Assembly: GCF_013376045.1 (NCBI RefSeq)
Contig: NZ_JABMJG010000001.1
Coordinates: forward strand, 558,001-622,000
DNA length: 64,000 nucleotides
Direction of reading: 5' to 3'
Source: Variovorax sp. SG517
Lineage (GTDB): Bacteria > Pseudomonadota > Gammaproteobacteria > Burkholderiales > Burkholderiaceae_C
Positions 54,167-64,000 of the stretch are shown here, piece after piece (position 1 is the first letter of the stretch; the number at the start of each line of letters is the position of its first letter). The notes beneath the pieces were generated by a model, which saw only the letters and a program-made list of their open reading frames with translations, ran no database searches and was not told the origin of the DNA. The translations under genes and the position numbers were made by a program.

Positions 54167-57100
54167 ACCAGCACCCGCTCGATGCCGCCGCGATTGGCGG
54201 CTTCCACGTAGTCGGGCATCCAGTCTTCGCCGAGGATCTTGTTGGCCATCTCGACCACGATGTAGTCGGCTTCGAGCAGGCCGTTGTTCAGGTCGTTGCC
54301 GTAGCGCGAGAGGCCCTGCAGGCAGCTCGGGCAGCTGGTGAGGATCTTCACGTTCTCCTTCTCGCCGACCTTGCCGGCTTCGCGCAGCGCGGCTTCGCCC
54401 TTCTTCAGCTCTTCTTCCTTGCGGAAGCGGATCTGCGTGGAGATGTCGGGCCGCGACACGCCCAGCGTGCCCGATTCGCCGCAGCAGCGATCGTTCTTGA
54501 GCACGTTGTCGCCCACCAGCGCCTTCACCGTCTTCATCGGGTCCTGCTGCTTCATCGGCGAATGGCAGGGGTCGTGGTAAAGGTAGCCGCCGCCGGCTGC
54601 ATCGGCGAGCGTGATGCCCTTCTCGAGCAGGTACTCGTGGATGTCGACGATCCGGCAGCCCGGGAAAATCTTGTCGAACTGGTAGCCCTGCAGCTGGTCG
54701 TAGCAGGTGCCGCAGCTCACCACCACCGTCTTGATGTCGAGGTAGTTGAGCGTGTTGGCCACGCGGTGGAAGAGCACGCGGTTGTCCGTGATCATCTTCT
54801 CGGCCTTGTCGAACTGCCCGCTGCCGCGCTGCGGATAGCCGCAGCACAGGTAGCCCGGCGGCAGCACGGTCTGCACGCCCGCATGCCAGAGCATCGCCTG
54901 CGTCGCGAGCCCCACCTGCGAGAACAGCCGCTCCGACCCACAGCCCGGGAAGTAGAAGACCGCTTCCGTCTCGGAAGTGGTCGCCTTCGGGTTGCGGATG
55001 ATCGGCACGTAGTCCGCGTCCTCGATGTCGAGCAGCGCGCGCGCCGTCTTCTTCGGCAGGTTGCCCGGCATCTTCTTGTTGATGAAGTGGATCACCTGCT
55101 CCTTGACGGGAGCCGGCCCCAGCGAGGCCGGCGGCGCCGAGGTCTGCTTCTTCGCGAGGCCGCGCAGCAGGTCGTTGGCCAGGCGCTGCGCCTTGAAGCC
55201 AACGCCCACCATGCCCGCGCGCACCGCCTTGATGGTCTGCGGATTGGTCGCGTTGAGGAAGAACATCGCGGCCGCGTTGCCCGGGCGGAAGCTCTTCTGG
55301 CCCATCTTGCGCAGCAGGTTGCGCATGTTCATCGACACGTCGCCGAAGTCGATCTTCACCGGGCAGGGCGTGAGGCACTTGTGGCACACCGTGCAGTGGT
55401 CGGCCACGTCCTCGAACTCCTCCCAGTGCTTGATGCTCACGCCGCGGCGCGTCTGCTCTTCATAGAGGAAGGCCTCCACCAGCAGCGAGGTCGCGAGGAT
55501 CTTGTTGCGCGGGCTGTACAGCAGGTTGGCGCGGGGCACGTGCGTGGCGCACACGGGCTTGCACTTGCCGCAGCGCAGGCAGTCCTTCACGCTGTCGGCA
55601 ATGGCGCCGATGTCGCTCTGCTGCATGATGAGCGACTCGTGCCCCATGAGGCCGAAGCTCGGCGTGTAGGCGTTGGTCAGGTCGGCGTGCAGCGTCTCGG
55701 GCTTGCCGGCAGGTGCGCGCAGCAGCTTGCCCTTGTTGAAGCGGCCCTCGGGGTCGACCTTGGCCTTGTACTCGGTGAAGGGGCGCAGCTCGTCGTCGCT
55801 CAGGAACTCGAGCTTGGTGATGCCGATGCCGTGCTCGCCCGAGATCACGCCGTCGAGGCTGCGCGCCAGCGCCATGATGCGCACCACCGCGGCATGCGCG
55901 GTCTGCAGCATGTCGTAGTTGTCGCTGTTCACGGGGATGTTGGTGTGCACGTTGCCGTCGCCCGCGTGCATGTGCAGCGCGACCCACACGCGGCCCTTGA
56001 GCACGCGCTTGTGGATGGCGGCGCACTCCGCCAGGATCGGCGCGAACTCCGCGCCCGTGAAGATGGCCTGCAGCGGCTGGCGCAGCTGGGTCTTCCAGCT
56101 CGCGCGCAGCGAGTGGTCCTGCAGCTGCGGGAACAGTGTGTCGACGTCCTTCAGCCAGCCGGCCCACAGCGCGCGCGTTTCCTGCACCAGCGCCACGGCC
56201 TGCGCGACGCGGTCTTCCAGCAGCTCGGCCGCGGGAATCTCGTGTGCGTCGTCGGTCTTGCCCAGCGGCAGGTTGCCGCGCGTGAGGAAGGCTTCGAGCT
56301 CGTCGGTGAGCGCGAGCTTGTTCTGCAGCGACAGCTCGATGTTGATGCGCTCGATGCCGTCGCTGTACTCGGCCATGCGCGGCAGCGGAATGACCACGTC
56401 CTCGTTGATCTTGAAGGCGTTGGTGTGGCGGCTGATGGCGGCCGTGCGCTTGCGGTCGAGCCAGAACTTCTTGCGCGCCTCGGGGCTGATGGCGATGAAG
56501 CCTTCACCGCTGCGCGAGTTGGCGATGCGCACCACTTCCGAGGTGACGCGCGCCACTTCGTTCGCGTCGTCGCCCGCGATGTCGCCGAACAGCACCATCT
56601 TGGGCAGGCCGCCGTGCGTCTTCGATTTGGTGGCGTAGCCCACGGCCTTGAGGTAGCGGTCGTCCAGGTGTTCGAGGCCGGCGAGCAGCACGCCCGAGCG
56701 CTTCTGCTCGGCGAACATGAAGTCCTTGATCTCGACGATGCTGGGCACGGCGTCCTTGGCGTTGCCGAAGAACTCCAGGCACACGGTGCGCGTGTGCGCC
56801 GGCATGCGGTGCACCACCCAGCGGCAGCTGGTGATGAGGCCGTCGCAGCCTTCCTTCTGGATGCCCGGCAGGCCCGAGAGGAACTTGTCGGTCACGTCCT
56901 TGCCCAGGCCTTCCTTGCGGAAGGTGCGGCCCGGGATCTCGAGGCGCTCGTTGCGCAGCTTCGTCCTGCCGTCGGCGGCGTAGTACTGCAGCTCGAACAC
57001 GGCGCTGTCGACGTCGTGGATCTTGCCCAGGTTGTGGCCGATGCGCGTGACCTCGAGCCATTCGGCCTGCGGCGTGACCATGCGCCACGAGGCGAGGTTG

Positions 57101-58041
57101 TCGAGCGCCGTGCCCCACAGCACGGCCTTCTTGCCGCCCGCGTTCATGGCGACGTTGCCGCCCACGCACGAGGCCTCGGCGGAGGTCGGATCGACCGCGA
57201 AGACGAAGCCCGCGCGCTCGGCCGCATCGGCCACGCGCTGGGTGACCACGCCGGCTTCGGTCCAGATGGTGGGCACCGGGTCGGCCAGGCCGGGCAGCGG
57301 GACGTGCTCGACCTCGGTCATCACCTCCAGCTTCTCGGTGTTGATGACGACGCTGTTCCAGGTCAGCGGAATGGCGCCGCCGGTGTAGCCGGTGCCGCCT
57401 CCGCGCGGGATGATGGTCAGGCCCAGCTCGATGCAGCCCTTCACCAGCAGCGCCATCTCGGCCTCGGTGTCGGGGCACAGCACGACGAAGGGGTACTCCA
57501 CGCGCCAGTCGGTGGCGTCGGTGACGTGGGCCACGCGCGAGAGGCCGTCGAACTTGATGTTGTCCTTGGCGGTGAGGCGGCCCAGCACGCGGGTGGCCTT
57601 GCGGCGCAGGGCGGCGACGTCGCGGAACTTGGTGTCGAAGGCGGCCACCGCGTCGCCCACCAGGGCGGTGAGCTCGCCCACGAGCTGGTCGCGCGGCAGG
57701 TCGCTGTCGGGGGTGCGGCGCTTCTGCACCTCGGCCAAGCGGTGCCTGAGGGCATCGACCAGCTGGCCGCGGCGGCGCGGGTTGTCGAGCAGGTCGTCGA
57801 CGAGGTAGGGGTTGCGCTGGACCACCCAGATGTCGCCCAGCACCTCGTAGAGCATGCGCGCCGATCGGCCGGTGCGGCGCTCGGCGCGCAGGGTCTGGAG
57901 CAGTTCCCAGCCGCGTTCGCCCAGCAGGCGAATCACGATTTCTCGGTCGGAGAAGCTGGTGTAGTTGTAGGGGATCTCGCGCAGTCGTACCGGCTCTGCG
58001 GCCTGTGCCAATAGCGCGTTCAACGCGGTCGGAGCATTCAT
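54163..58041 (-). CDS. Large FAD-linked oxidase/Fe-S oxidoreductase (D-lactate dehydrogenase-like, DUF3683 N-terminus)
   Basis: A 1292-residue fusion. Residues 1-130 resemble DUF3683. The PCMH-type FAD domain reads [29 protein letters not shown], and its C-terminal domain ends with [13 protein letters not shown]. Two [4Fe-4S] motifs follow, [11 protein letters not shown] and [12 protein letters not shown]. Two CCG domains end the protein ([41 protein letters not shown] and [10 protein letters not shown]). This is the composition of membrane-linked D-lactate or glycolate oxidases plus the GlpC/LldE subunit in one chain. The substrate is not determined. The start is the ATG of MNAPTALN, without a strong ribosome-binding site. 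Confidence 0.93.
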   Translation of the reverse strand: MNAPTALNALLAQAAEPVRLREIPYNYTSFSDREIVIRLLGERGWELLQTLRAERRTGRSARMLYEVLGDIWVVQRNPYLVDDLLDNPRRRGQLVDALRHRLAEVQKRRTPDSDLPRDQLVGELTALVGDAVAAFDTKFRDVAALRRKATRVLGRLTAKDNIKFDGLSRVAHVTDATDWRVEYPFVVLCPDTEAEMALLVKGCIELGLTIIPRGGGTGYTGGAIPLTWNSVVINTEKLEVMTEVEHVPLPGLADPVPTIWTEAGVVTQRVADAAERAGFVFAVDPTSAEASCVGGNVAMNAGGKKAVLWGTALDNLASWRMVTPQAEWLEVTRIGHNLGKIHDVDSAVFELQYYAADGRTKLRNERLEIPGRTFRKEGLGKDVTDKFLSGLPGIQKEGCDGLITSCRWVVHRMPAHTRTVCLEFFGNAKDAVPSIVEIKDFMFAEQKRSGVLLAGLEHLDDRYLKAVGYATKSKTHGGLPKMVLFGDIAGDDANEVARVTSEVVRIANSRSGEGFIAISPEARKKFWLDRKRTAAISRHTNAFKINEDVVIPLPRMAEYSDGIERINIELSLQNKLALTDELEAFLTRGNLPLGKTDDAHEIPAAELLEDRVAQAVALVQETRALWAGWLKDVDTLFPQLQDHSLRASWKTQLRQPLQAIFTGAEFAPILAECAAIHKRVLKGRVWVALHMHAGDGNVHTNIPVNSDNYDMLQTAHAAVVRIMALARSLDGVISGEHGIGITKLEFLSDDELRPFTEYKAKVDPEGRFNKGKLLRAPAGKPETLHADLTNAYTPSFGLMGHESLIMQQSDIGAIADSVKDCLRCGKCKPVCATHVPRANLLYSPRNKILATSLLVEAFLYEEQTRRGVSIKHWEEFEDVADHCTVCHKCLTPCPVKIDFGDVSMNMRNLLRKMGQKSFRPGNAAAMFFLNATNPQTIKAVRAGMVGVGFKAQRLANDLLRGLAKKQTSAPPASLGPAPVKEQVIHFINKKMPGNLPKKTARALLDIEDADYVPIIRNPKATTSETEAVFYFPGCGSERLFSQVGLATQAMLWHAGVQTVLPPGYLCCGYPQRGSGQFDKAEKMITDNRVLFHRVANTLNYLDIKTVVVSCGTCYDQLQGYQFDKIFPGCRIVDIHEYLLEKGITLADAAGGGYLYHDPCHSPMKQQDPMKTVKALVGDNVLKNDRCCGESGTLGVSRPDISTQIRFRKEEELKKGEAALREAGKVGEKENVKILTSCPSCLQGLSRYGNDLNNGLLEADYIVVEMANKILGEDWMPDYVEAANRGGIERVLV

Positions 58042-58200
58042 CGGGTGGGGCGCCTCGGCCGGGCGCTGCGCGCCCATAGCCGGGCTGGGGATTTTATTGC
58101 AGCGCCTGGGGTCTTGCCGCGTGGCGGTCGCTTCGGCCTTGTGGTAGGCGCGGTAGGCGCTGCTTCCGGGGAGCCCTTCCCCGGGGATCCCCGGAAAAAC

Positions 58201-59433
58201 TCAGAACAGCACGCGGCTGCGGATGGTGCCGCCGACCTTCGCCAGCTTCTCCAGCGCCAGGTCGGAAGAAGCCGCGTCGATGTCCATCACCACGTAGCCG
58301 ATCTTCTCGTTGGTCTGCAGGAACTGCGAGGAGATGTTGATGTGGTTGTCCGAGAAGATCTTGTTGATCTCCGACAACACGCCCGGCACGTTGCGGTGCA
58401 CGTGCAGCAGGCGGTGCTTGCCCGGGTGCGCCGGCAGCGCCACCTCGGGGAAGTTGACCGACGAGGTCGAGGTGCCGTTGTCGCTGTACTTGACCAGCTT
58501 TTCCGCCACTTCCAGGCCGATGTTGGCCTGCGCCTCCATGGTCGAGCCGCCGATGTGGGGCGTGAGGATCACGTTGTCCAGGCCGCGCAGAGGCGACCGG
58601 AACTCGTCCTTGTTGCTGCGCGGCTCCACCGGGAACACGTCGACGGCGGCGCCCAGCAGCTTGCGGGCCTTCAGGGCCTCGGCCAGCGGCTCGATCTCGA
58701 CCACCGTGCCGCGCGAGGCGTTGATGAGGATGGCTCCGGGCTTCATCGCCGCGATCTCGGCCGCGCCGATCATCCACTGGGTGGCCTGCGTCTCGGGCAC
58801 GTGCAGCGTGACGATGTCGCTCTGGGCCAGCAGCTGGTGCAGCTCCCGCACCTGGCGCGCATTGCCCAGCGGCAGCTTGGTGACCACGTCGTAGAAGGCC
58901 ACGTGCATGCCCAGCGCCTCGGCCAGCACCGACAGCTGCGCGCCGATCGAGCCGTAGCCCACGATGCCCAGCGTCTTGCCGCGGATTTCATACGCGTTCT
59001 CGGCCGACTTGAGCCAGCCGCCACGGTGCGCCACCGCGCTCTTCTCGGGCACGCCGCGCAGCAGCAGGATGGCTTCGGCCAGCACCAGCTCGGCCACCGA
59101 GCGGGTATTGGAGTACGGAGCGTTGAACACCGCCACGCCATGCTCGCGGGCGGCCTCGAGGTCGACCTGGTTGGTGCCGATGCAGAAGCAGCCTGCCGCC
59201 ACCAGCTTGTGCGCCGCAGCGAACACCTCGGCGGTGAGCTGGGTGCGCGAGCGGATGCCCAGGAAGTGCACGTCGGCGATCTTTTCCTTCAGTTCGGCAT
59301 CGGGCAGCGCGCCCGGCAGCGACTCGATGTTGGTGTAGCCGGCGGCGCGCAGCACCTCCACGGCCGAGGGGTGGATGCCTTCGAGCAAGAGGAACTTGAT
59401 CCTGCTTTTGTCGAGGGAGGTTTTGCTGCTCAT
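58201..59433 (-). CDS. serA: D-3-phosphoglycerate dehydrogenase
   Basis: A 410-residue enzyme starting serine synthesis from 3-phosphoglycerate. RSRTQLTAEVFAAAHKLVAAGCFCIGTNQVDL, LGIVGYGSIGAQLSVLAEALGM (NAD site), NASRGTVVEIEPL, the catalytic TPHIGGSTMEAQANIG and a C-terminal ACT domain (RNVPGVLSEINKIFSDNHINI) match the E. coli SerA length and layout, so serine feedback through the ACT domain is likely. It is divergent from ugpB over 275 bases. Confidence 0.97.
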   Translation of the reverse strand: MSSKTSLDKSRIKFLLLEGIHPSAVEVLRAAGYTNIESLPGALPDAELKEKIADVHFLGIRSRTQLTAEVFAAAHKLVAAGCFCIGTNQVDLEAAREHGVAVFNAPYSNTRSVAELVLAEAILLLRGVPEKSAVAHRGGWLKSAENAYEIRGKTLGIVGYGSIGAQLSVLAEALGMHVAFYDVVTKLPLGNARQVRELHQLLAQSDIVTLHVPETQATQWMIGAAEIAAMKPGAILINASRGTVVEIEPLAEALKARKLLGAAVDVFPVEPRSNKDEFRSPLRGLDNVILTPHIGGSTMEAQANIGLEVAEKLVKYSDNGTSTSSVNFPEVALPAHPGKHRLLHVHRNVPGVLSEINKIFSDNHINISSQFLQTNEKIGYVVMDIDAASSDLALEKLAKVGGTIRSRVLF

Positions 59434-59708
59434 GGAGGTCTCTTGGAAGCCCCGGCCACGGCGACAGGCTAGGCCGAAAAAAGGGAGGGCGATGCTAGCA
59501 TGGTGCAGCGCAGCAAGAGGGGCCGCACCCCGTGCCGGGCCTGCTGCGAACAGGGCCAAATCCAGGGGGAAAGACAAAGAGGAGCCGCTGGGTCCAAAGG
59601 GGTTTCCCCGATTGGAAGAAACCCGCCCCCCGTGCGCCAATGTGACGCGGCTGTGTCATGCACATGCCCTAGCATCCGCGCTTTCCATTTTTCCCTTCAG
59701 GAGTCTTC
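59434..59708. other. Divergent serA-ugpB intergenic region
   Basis: 275 bases with no gene. It holds a short palindrome gatgctagcat near 59488 and, about 60 bases before ugpB, a pair of gtgac/gtgtcat half-sites about 11 bases apart. The latter could be a degenerate Pho box, as ugp genes are often PhoB-controlled, but the match is weak. An aggag ribosome-binding site precedes ugpB. Confidence 0.35.
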
Positions 59709-61022
59709 ATGCGATTCAAGACGCTCGCCTTGGCATCGGCGTTGGCCGCCACCACGCTCTTCAACGTGGCACAGGCCCAGACCGAGATCCAGTGGTGGCA
59801 TTCCATGACCGCCGTCAACAACGAGTGGGTCAACGACCTGGCCAGGCAGTTCAACGAGAGCCAGAAGGAATACAAGATCGTCCCGACCTTCAAGGGCACC
59901 TACGACGAATCGATGACGGCCTCCATCGCGGCCTTCCGCGCCGGCAACGCACCGCACATCCTGCAGGTGTTCGAGGTGGGCACCGCCACCATGATGGCCA
60001 GCAAGGGCGCCATCGTGCCGGTCGGCCAGGTCATGAAGGACGCGGGCGAGAAGTTCGACCCGGCAGCCTACATTCCCGCCGTGGCCGGCTACTACACCGC
60101 CCCCAACGGCCAGATGCTGAGCTTCCCGTTCAACAGCTCGACCACCATCTTCTATTTCAACAAGGACGCCTTCAAGGCCGCGGGCCTGCCCACCGACAAG
60201 GCGCCCGCCACCTGGCCCGAAGTGGTCGCCGCCGCCGCCAAGCTCAAGGCCAGCGGCCACAAGTGCCCGTTCACCACGGCATGGCAGAACTGGACGCAGG
60301 TCGAGAGCTTCTCGGCCTGGCACAACGTGGAGTTCGCCAGCAAGGCCAACGGCCTGCAGGGCCTGGACGCGCGCCTGAAGGTCAACTCGCCGCTGCACCA
60401 GCGCCACATCGAGAACCTGGCCAGCATGGCCAAGCAGGGTCTCTTCATCTACAAGGGCCGCGGCAACGTGCCCGAGGCCTCGTTCGTGTCGGGCGAGTGC
60501 GCCATGATCAACACCTCCTCGGGCTTCTACGGCAACGTGGCCAAGAACGCCAAGTTCGCCTACGGCCTGGCTCCCCTGCCCTACTACCCGGACGTGCCGG
60601 GCGCACCGCAGAACACCGTGATCGGCGGCGCCAGCCTGTGGGTCATGTCGGGCAAGAAGCCGGCCGAGTACAAGGGCGTGGCCAAGTTCTTCAGCTTCAT
60701 CTCGACGCCTGAAGTGCAGTCCGCCAGCCACAAGCGCACGGGCTACCTGCCCGTGACCACGGCCTCCTACAAGCTCACCGAAGAGTCGGGCTTCTACAAG
60801 CAGAACCCTGGCACCGACGTGGCCGTGACGCAGATGATCCGCAAGGTCACCGACAAGAGCCGCGGCATCCGCCTGGGCAACTACGTGCAGATCCGCGCCA
60901 TCGAGGACGAAGAGCTCGAACAGGTCTGGAACGGCAAGAAGACCGCCAAGGAAGCCCTCGACGCCATCGTGACCCGCGGCAACGAGCAGCTGGAACGCTT
61001 CCAGAAGGCCAACAAGAGCTGA
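59709..61022 (+). CDS. ugpB: sn-glycerol-3-phosphate ABC transporter substrate-binding protein
   Basis: A 437-residue periplasmic protein with a signal peptide (KTLALASALAATTLFNVAQA). QTEIQWWHSMTAVNNEWVNDLARQFNESQKEYKIVPTFKGTYDESMTASIAAFRAGNAPHILQVFEVGTATMM is the UgpB signature. It binds glycerol-3-phosphate and glycerophosphodiesters. It heads ugpBAEC-Q and is separated from ugpA by a strong intrinsic terminator. Confidence 0.96.
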   Translation: MRFKTLALASALAATTLFNVAQAQTEIQWWHSMTAVNNEWVNDLARQFNESQKEYKIVPTFKGTYDESMTASIAAFRAGNAPHILQVFEVGTATMMASKGAIVPVGQVMKDAGEKFDPAAYIPAVAGYYTAPNGQMLSFPFNSSTTIFYFNKDAFKAAGLPTDKAPATWPEVVAAAAKLKASGHKCPFTTAWQNWTQVESFSAWHNVEFASKANGLQGLDARLKVNSPLHQRHIENLASMAKQGLFIYKGRGNVPEASFVSGECAMINTSSGFYGNVAKNAKFAYGLAPLPYYPDVPGAPQNTVIGGASLWVMSGKKPAEYKGVAKFFSFISTPEVQSASHKRTGYLPVTTASYKLTEESGFYKQNPGTDVAVTQMIRKVTDKSRGIRLGNYVQIRAIEDEELEQVWNGKKTAKEALDAIVTRGNEQLERFQKANKS

Positions 61023-61061
61023 CGCCCGGCCGCCAGACGGCTTCCGTGTCCGGCTAATATC

Positions 61062-61110
61062 GCCCGCCCCCGTCGGCTCTTGCAAAAGAGCGGGCGCGGC
61101 GGGATTTTTT
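61062..61110 (+). terminator. Intrinsic terminator/attenuator between ugpB and ugpA
   Basis: A GC-rich hairpin of about 19-bp imperfect arms (perfect ggctctt-like core around a gcaa loop, 61062-61103) is followed by six T residues (61105-61110), 40 bases after the ugpB stop and 13 before ugpA. Its position within the operon suggests partial termination to give more ugpB than the membrane genes. Confidence 0.7.
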
Positions 61111-61123
61111 ACGTAGAGGGTTC

Positions 61124-62005
61124 ATGGAAAAACGCGTTTTCTTTCGCTCGGGCTGGCTGCCCTGGCTGCTGCTGGCGCCGCAGATGGCGGTGATCTTCGT
61201 GTTTTTCTTCTGGCCGGCGGGCCAGGCCCTGCTGCAGTCGCTGCAGCAGCAGGACGCCTTCGGCACCTCGGTCGATTTCGTCGGGCTGCAGAACTTCAAG
61301 GACCTCTTCGAGGACCCGGCCTATGGCGAGTCGTTCAAGACCACCGCCGTCTTCTCGGTGCTGGTGGCCACCATCGGCCTCAGCCTGTCGCTGACGCTGG
61401 CCGTGTTCGCCGACCGCATCGTGCGCGGCGGCATGTTCTACAAGACCATGCTGATCCTGCCGTACGCCGTGGCGCCCGCGGTGGCCGCCGTGCTGTGGGT
61501 CTTCATGTTCTCCCCCTCGCTGGGCGTGGTCGCCTATGCGCTGGGCAAGATCGGCATCGACTGGAACCATCTGCTCAACTCGAAGCACGCCATGACGCTG
61601 ATCGTGATGGCCGCGGTGTGGAAGCAGATCTCCTACAACTTCCTGTTCTTCCTGGCCGGGCTGCAGTCCATCCCCAAGTCGCTGATCGAGGCGGCAGCCA
61701 TCGACGGCGCGCGCCCGTGGCGCCGCTTCTGGACGGTGCAGTTCCCGCTGCTGTCGCCCACCACCTTCTTCCTGCTGGTGATGAACGTGGTCTATGCGTT
61801 CTTCGACACCTTCGCCATCGTGCACGCCGCCACCGAGGGCGGCCCCGGCAAGGACACGGAAATCCTCGTCTACAAGGTCTATCACGACGGCTTCAAGGCC
61901 CTGGACCTCGGCGGCTCGGCCGCGCAGTCGGTGGTGCTGATGGTGATCGTGATCGCGCTGACCATCGTGCAATTCCGCTACGTCGAAAAGAAGGTGCAGT
62001 ACTGA
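61124..62005 (+). CDS. ugpA: sn-glycerol-3-phosphate ABC transporter permease UgpA
   Basis: A 293-residue permease with six spans. [28 protein letters not shown] opens the protein and [31 protein letters not shown] is the EAA loop. The [24 protein letters not shown] region is typical of UgpA. It pairs with UgpE. ugpE starts one base after its stop. Confidence 0.95.
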   Translation: MEKRVFFRSGWLPWLLLAPQMAVIFVFFFWPAGQALLQSLQQQDAFGTSVDFVGLQNFKDLFEDPAYGESFKTTAVFSVLVATIGLSLSLTLAVFADRIVRGGMFYKTMLILPYAVAPAVAAVLWVFMFSPSLGVVAYALGKIGIDWNHLLNSKHAMTLIVMAAVWKQISYNFLFFLAGLQSIPKSLIEAAAIDGARPWRRFWTVQFPLLSPTTFFLLVMNVVYAFFDTFAIVHAATEGGPGKDTEILVYKVYHDGFKALDLGGSAAQSVVLMVIVIALTIVQFRYVEKKVQY

Positions 62006-62006
62006 C

Positions 62007-62858
62007 ATGGTTGAAAGAAGAAGCACCCAGGGCATCCTCGCCCACGTGGTGATGATCCTGGGCGTCCTGATCGTCGCCTTCCCCATCTACCTCGCGTTCG
62101 TGGCGTCCACCCACACCGCGCAGGAAATCGTGCAGCGGCCGATGCCGCTGCTGCCCGGCTCGAACATGCTCGACAGCTACAAGGGCGCGCTCTTCGGCCG
62201 CGCCAGCAGCGCGGGCTCCAACGCCCCGGTGGCCCACATGATGTGGGTGAGCCTGGTGACGGCACTGGTCATCGCCATCGGCAAGATCGCCATTTCGCTG
62301 CTGTCGGCCTTCGCCATCGTGTATTTCCGCTTCCCGTTCAAGAAGATCTGCTTCTGGGCCATCTTCGTCACGCTGATGCTGCCTGTGGAAGTGCGCATCC
62401 TGCCCACCTACAAGGTGCTGTCGGACCTGAGCATGCTCAACAGCTACGCGGGCCTCACGGTTCCGCTGATCGCCTCGGCCACCGCCACCTTCCTGTTCCG
62501 GCAGTTCTTCCTGACGGTGCCCGAGGAGCTCACCGAGGCCTCGCGCATGGACGGTGCGAGCCCGATGCGCTTCTTCTTCGACGTGCTGCTGCCGCTGTCG
62601 AAGACCAGCATCGCCGCGCTCTTCGTGATCCAGTTCATCTACGGCTGGAACCAGTACCTGTGGCCGCTGCTGGCGGTCACCAACGAGGACATGTACCCGA
62701 TCGTGGTCGGCATCAAGCGGCTGATCGCCGGCGGTGACGGCCAGAACGAATGGAACGTGGTGATGGCGACCGCCATCCTCGCGATGCTGCCGCCCGCGCT
62801 GGTGGTGGTGCTGATGCAGAAGTGGTTCGTCAAGGGCCTCGTGGACACTGAAAAATAA
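62007..62858 (+). CDS. ugpE: sn-glycerol-3-phosphate ABC transporter permease UgpE
   Basis: A 283-residue permease with six spans and the EAA loop EASRMDGASPMRFFFDVLLPLSKTSIAALF. HVVMILGVLIVAFPIYLAFVASTHTAQEIVQRPMPLLPG is the UgpE-type N-terminus and QFIYGWNQYLWPLL the late conserved segment. It is the partner of UgpA and sits three bases before ugpC. Confidence 0.95.
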   Translation: MVERRSTQGILAHVVMILGVLIVAFPIYLAFVASTHTAQEIVQRPMPLLPGSNMLDSYKGALFGRASSAGSNAPVAHMMWVSLVTALVIAIGKIAISLLSAFAIVYFRFPFKKICFWAIFVTLMLPVEVRILPTYKVLSDLSMLNSYAGLTVPLIASATATFLFRQFFLTVPEELTEASRMDGASPMRFFFDVLLPLSKTSIAALFVIQFIYGWNQYLWPLLAVTNEDMYPIVVGIKRLIAGGDGQNEWNVVMATAILAMLPPALVVVLMQKWFVKGLVDTEK

Positions 62859-62861
62859 GTT

Positions 62862-63869
<1,008 letters not shown>

Positions 63870-63872
63870 TCG

Positions 63873-64000
63873 ATGGCCGAGCTGAATCCCTGGCCCTACC
63901 CCCGCTGGGTCGCCCATCGCGGCGCCGGCAAGCTCGCCCCCGAGAACACGCTGGCCGCATTCCGGCTCGGCGCATCGCACGGCTATCGCATGTTCGAGTG
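63873..64000 (+). CDS. ugpQ: Glycerophosphodiester phosphodiesterase, 5' part only
   Basis: The first 42 codons are visible before the window ends. [32 protein letters not shown] is the start of the GDPD fold, with the HRG histidine-arginine and PENT glutamate. It would hydrolyse glycerophosphodiesters taken up by UgpBAEC to glycerol-3-phosphate. It starts three bases after ugpC. Confidence 0.9.
   Translation, partial: MAELNPWPYPRWVAHRGAGKLAPENTLAAFRLGASHGYRMFE

Noticed and set aside
54562..58014. A 1150-codon open frame on the plus strand opposite the FAD/Fe-S oxidoreductase
   Set aside because: It has the Arg/His/Ala/Val-rich composition of an antisense shadow in high-GC DNA, and the minus strand carries clear domain motifs throughout.
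59640..59670. A Pho box upstream of ugpB
   Set aside because: Only a degenerate gtgac/gtgtcat pair is visible; the match to two CTGTCAT half-sites is too weak to call.

Overview
The window is high-GC, densely packed DNA whose gene set and order fit a betaproteobacterium of the order Burkholderiales, most likely family Comamonadaceae and plausibly a Variovorax-like genus. This is inferred from the ubiE/ubiJ/ubiB, scpA/nadB/panBC and secB/grxC neighbourhoods and from the style of the intergenic repeats. No rRNA, tRNA, insertion sequence, CRISPR array or prophage was recognised. No gene-free stretch exceeds about 300 bases. Nearly all of it reads as chromosomal core and near-core sequence, with one small toxin-antitoxin pair at the left edge.

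Layout. 0-4 kb: a ParE-type toxin-antitoxin pair, then a molybdate uptake operon in the order modB-modA-modC with a ModE-like regulator nearby and a ModE-like operator. 4-8 kb: an oxalate/formate-type MFS transporter, a LysR regulator and the Fe-S carrier ATPase ApbC/Mrp. 8-13.7 kb: a patatin phospholipase, small membrane proteins, YceH, a phosphodiester glycosidase, isocitrate dehydrogenase and a secreted protein of unknown function. 14-19.8 kb: metG, an orphan hoxX, a BamE-like lipoprotein, a DUF3460 protein and scpA. 19.9-26.5 kb: a cofactor block for NAD (nadB, nadA, nadC), pantothenate (panB, panC) and queuosine (queE plus a queD homologue lacking the usual catalytic Cys). 26.5-29 kb: a rhodanese-grxC-secB-gpsA operon. 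29-34 kb: gpmA, a ctpA protease, a moeB/thiF protein and an AsmA protein.

34.4-40.3 kb is the most coherent accessory-looking region: a stand-alone receiver, a NarL-type regulator and a CHASE3 histidine kinase, followed by DUF1328, YqjD-like, YqjE-like and hydrophobic proteins, a ferritin-like protein, a BON lipoprotein and a CsbD protein. It reads as an envelope and stationary-phase stress module. 40.4-47.6 kb: DUF429, an EamA transporter, a BLUF blue-light sensor directly downstream of folE, an exo/endonuclease, nudB, aspS, DUF502 and an FmdB zinc ribbon. 47.7-53.2 kb: a sodium:solute symporter and the ubiquinone genes ubiB, ubiJ and ubiE with a Tim44-like protein. 53.3-59.4 kb: DUF971, a HIT protein, a 1292-residue FAD/Fe-S oxidoreductase and serA. 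59.7-64 kb: the ugpBAEC glycerol-3-phosphate transporter and the start of ugpQ, cut by the window edge.

Notable observations: a dispersed repeat of about 100 bp that in all four copies lies directly after a stop codon and inside a run of co-directional genes; the QueD homologue without its catalytic cysteine; the orphan HoxX; the folE-BLUF pairing; Mop-less ModE and ModC; and an intrinsic terminator between ugpB and ugpA that probably attenuates transcription. No clearly novel defence or mobile system was found.
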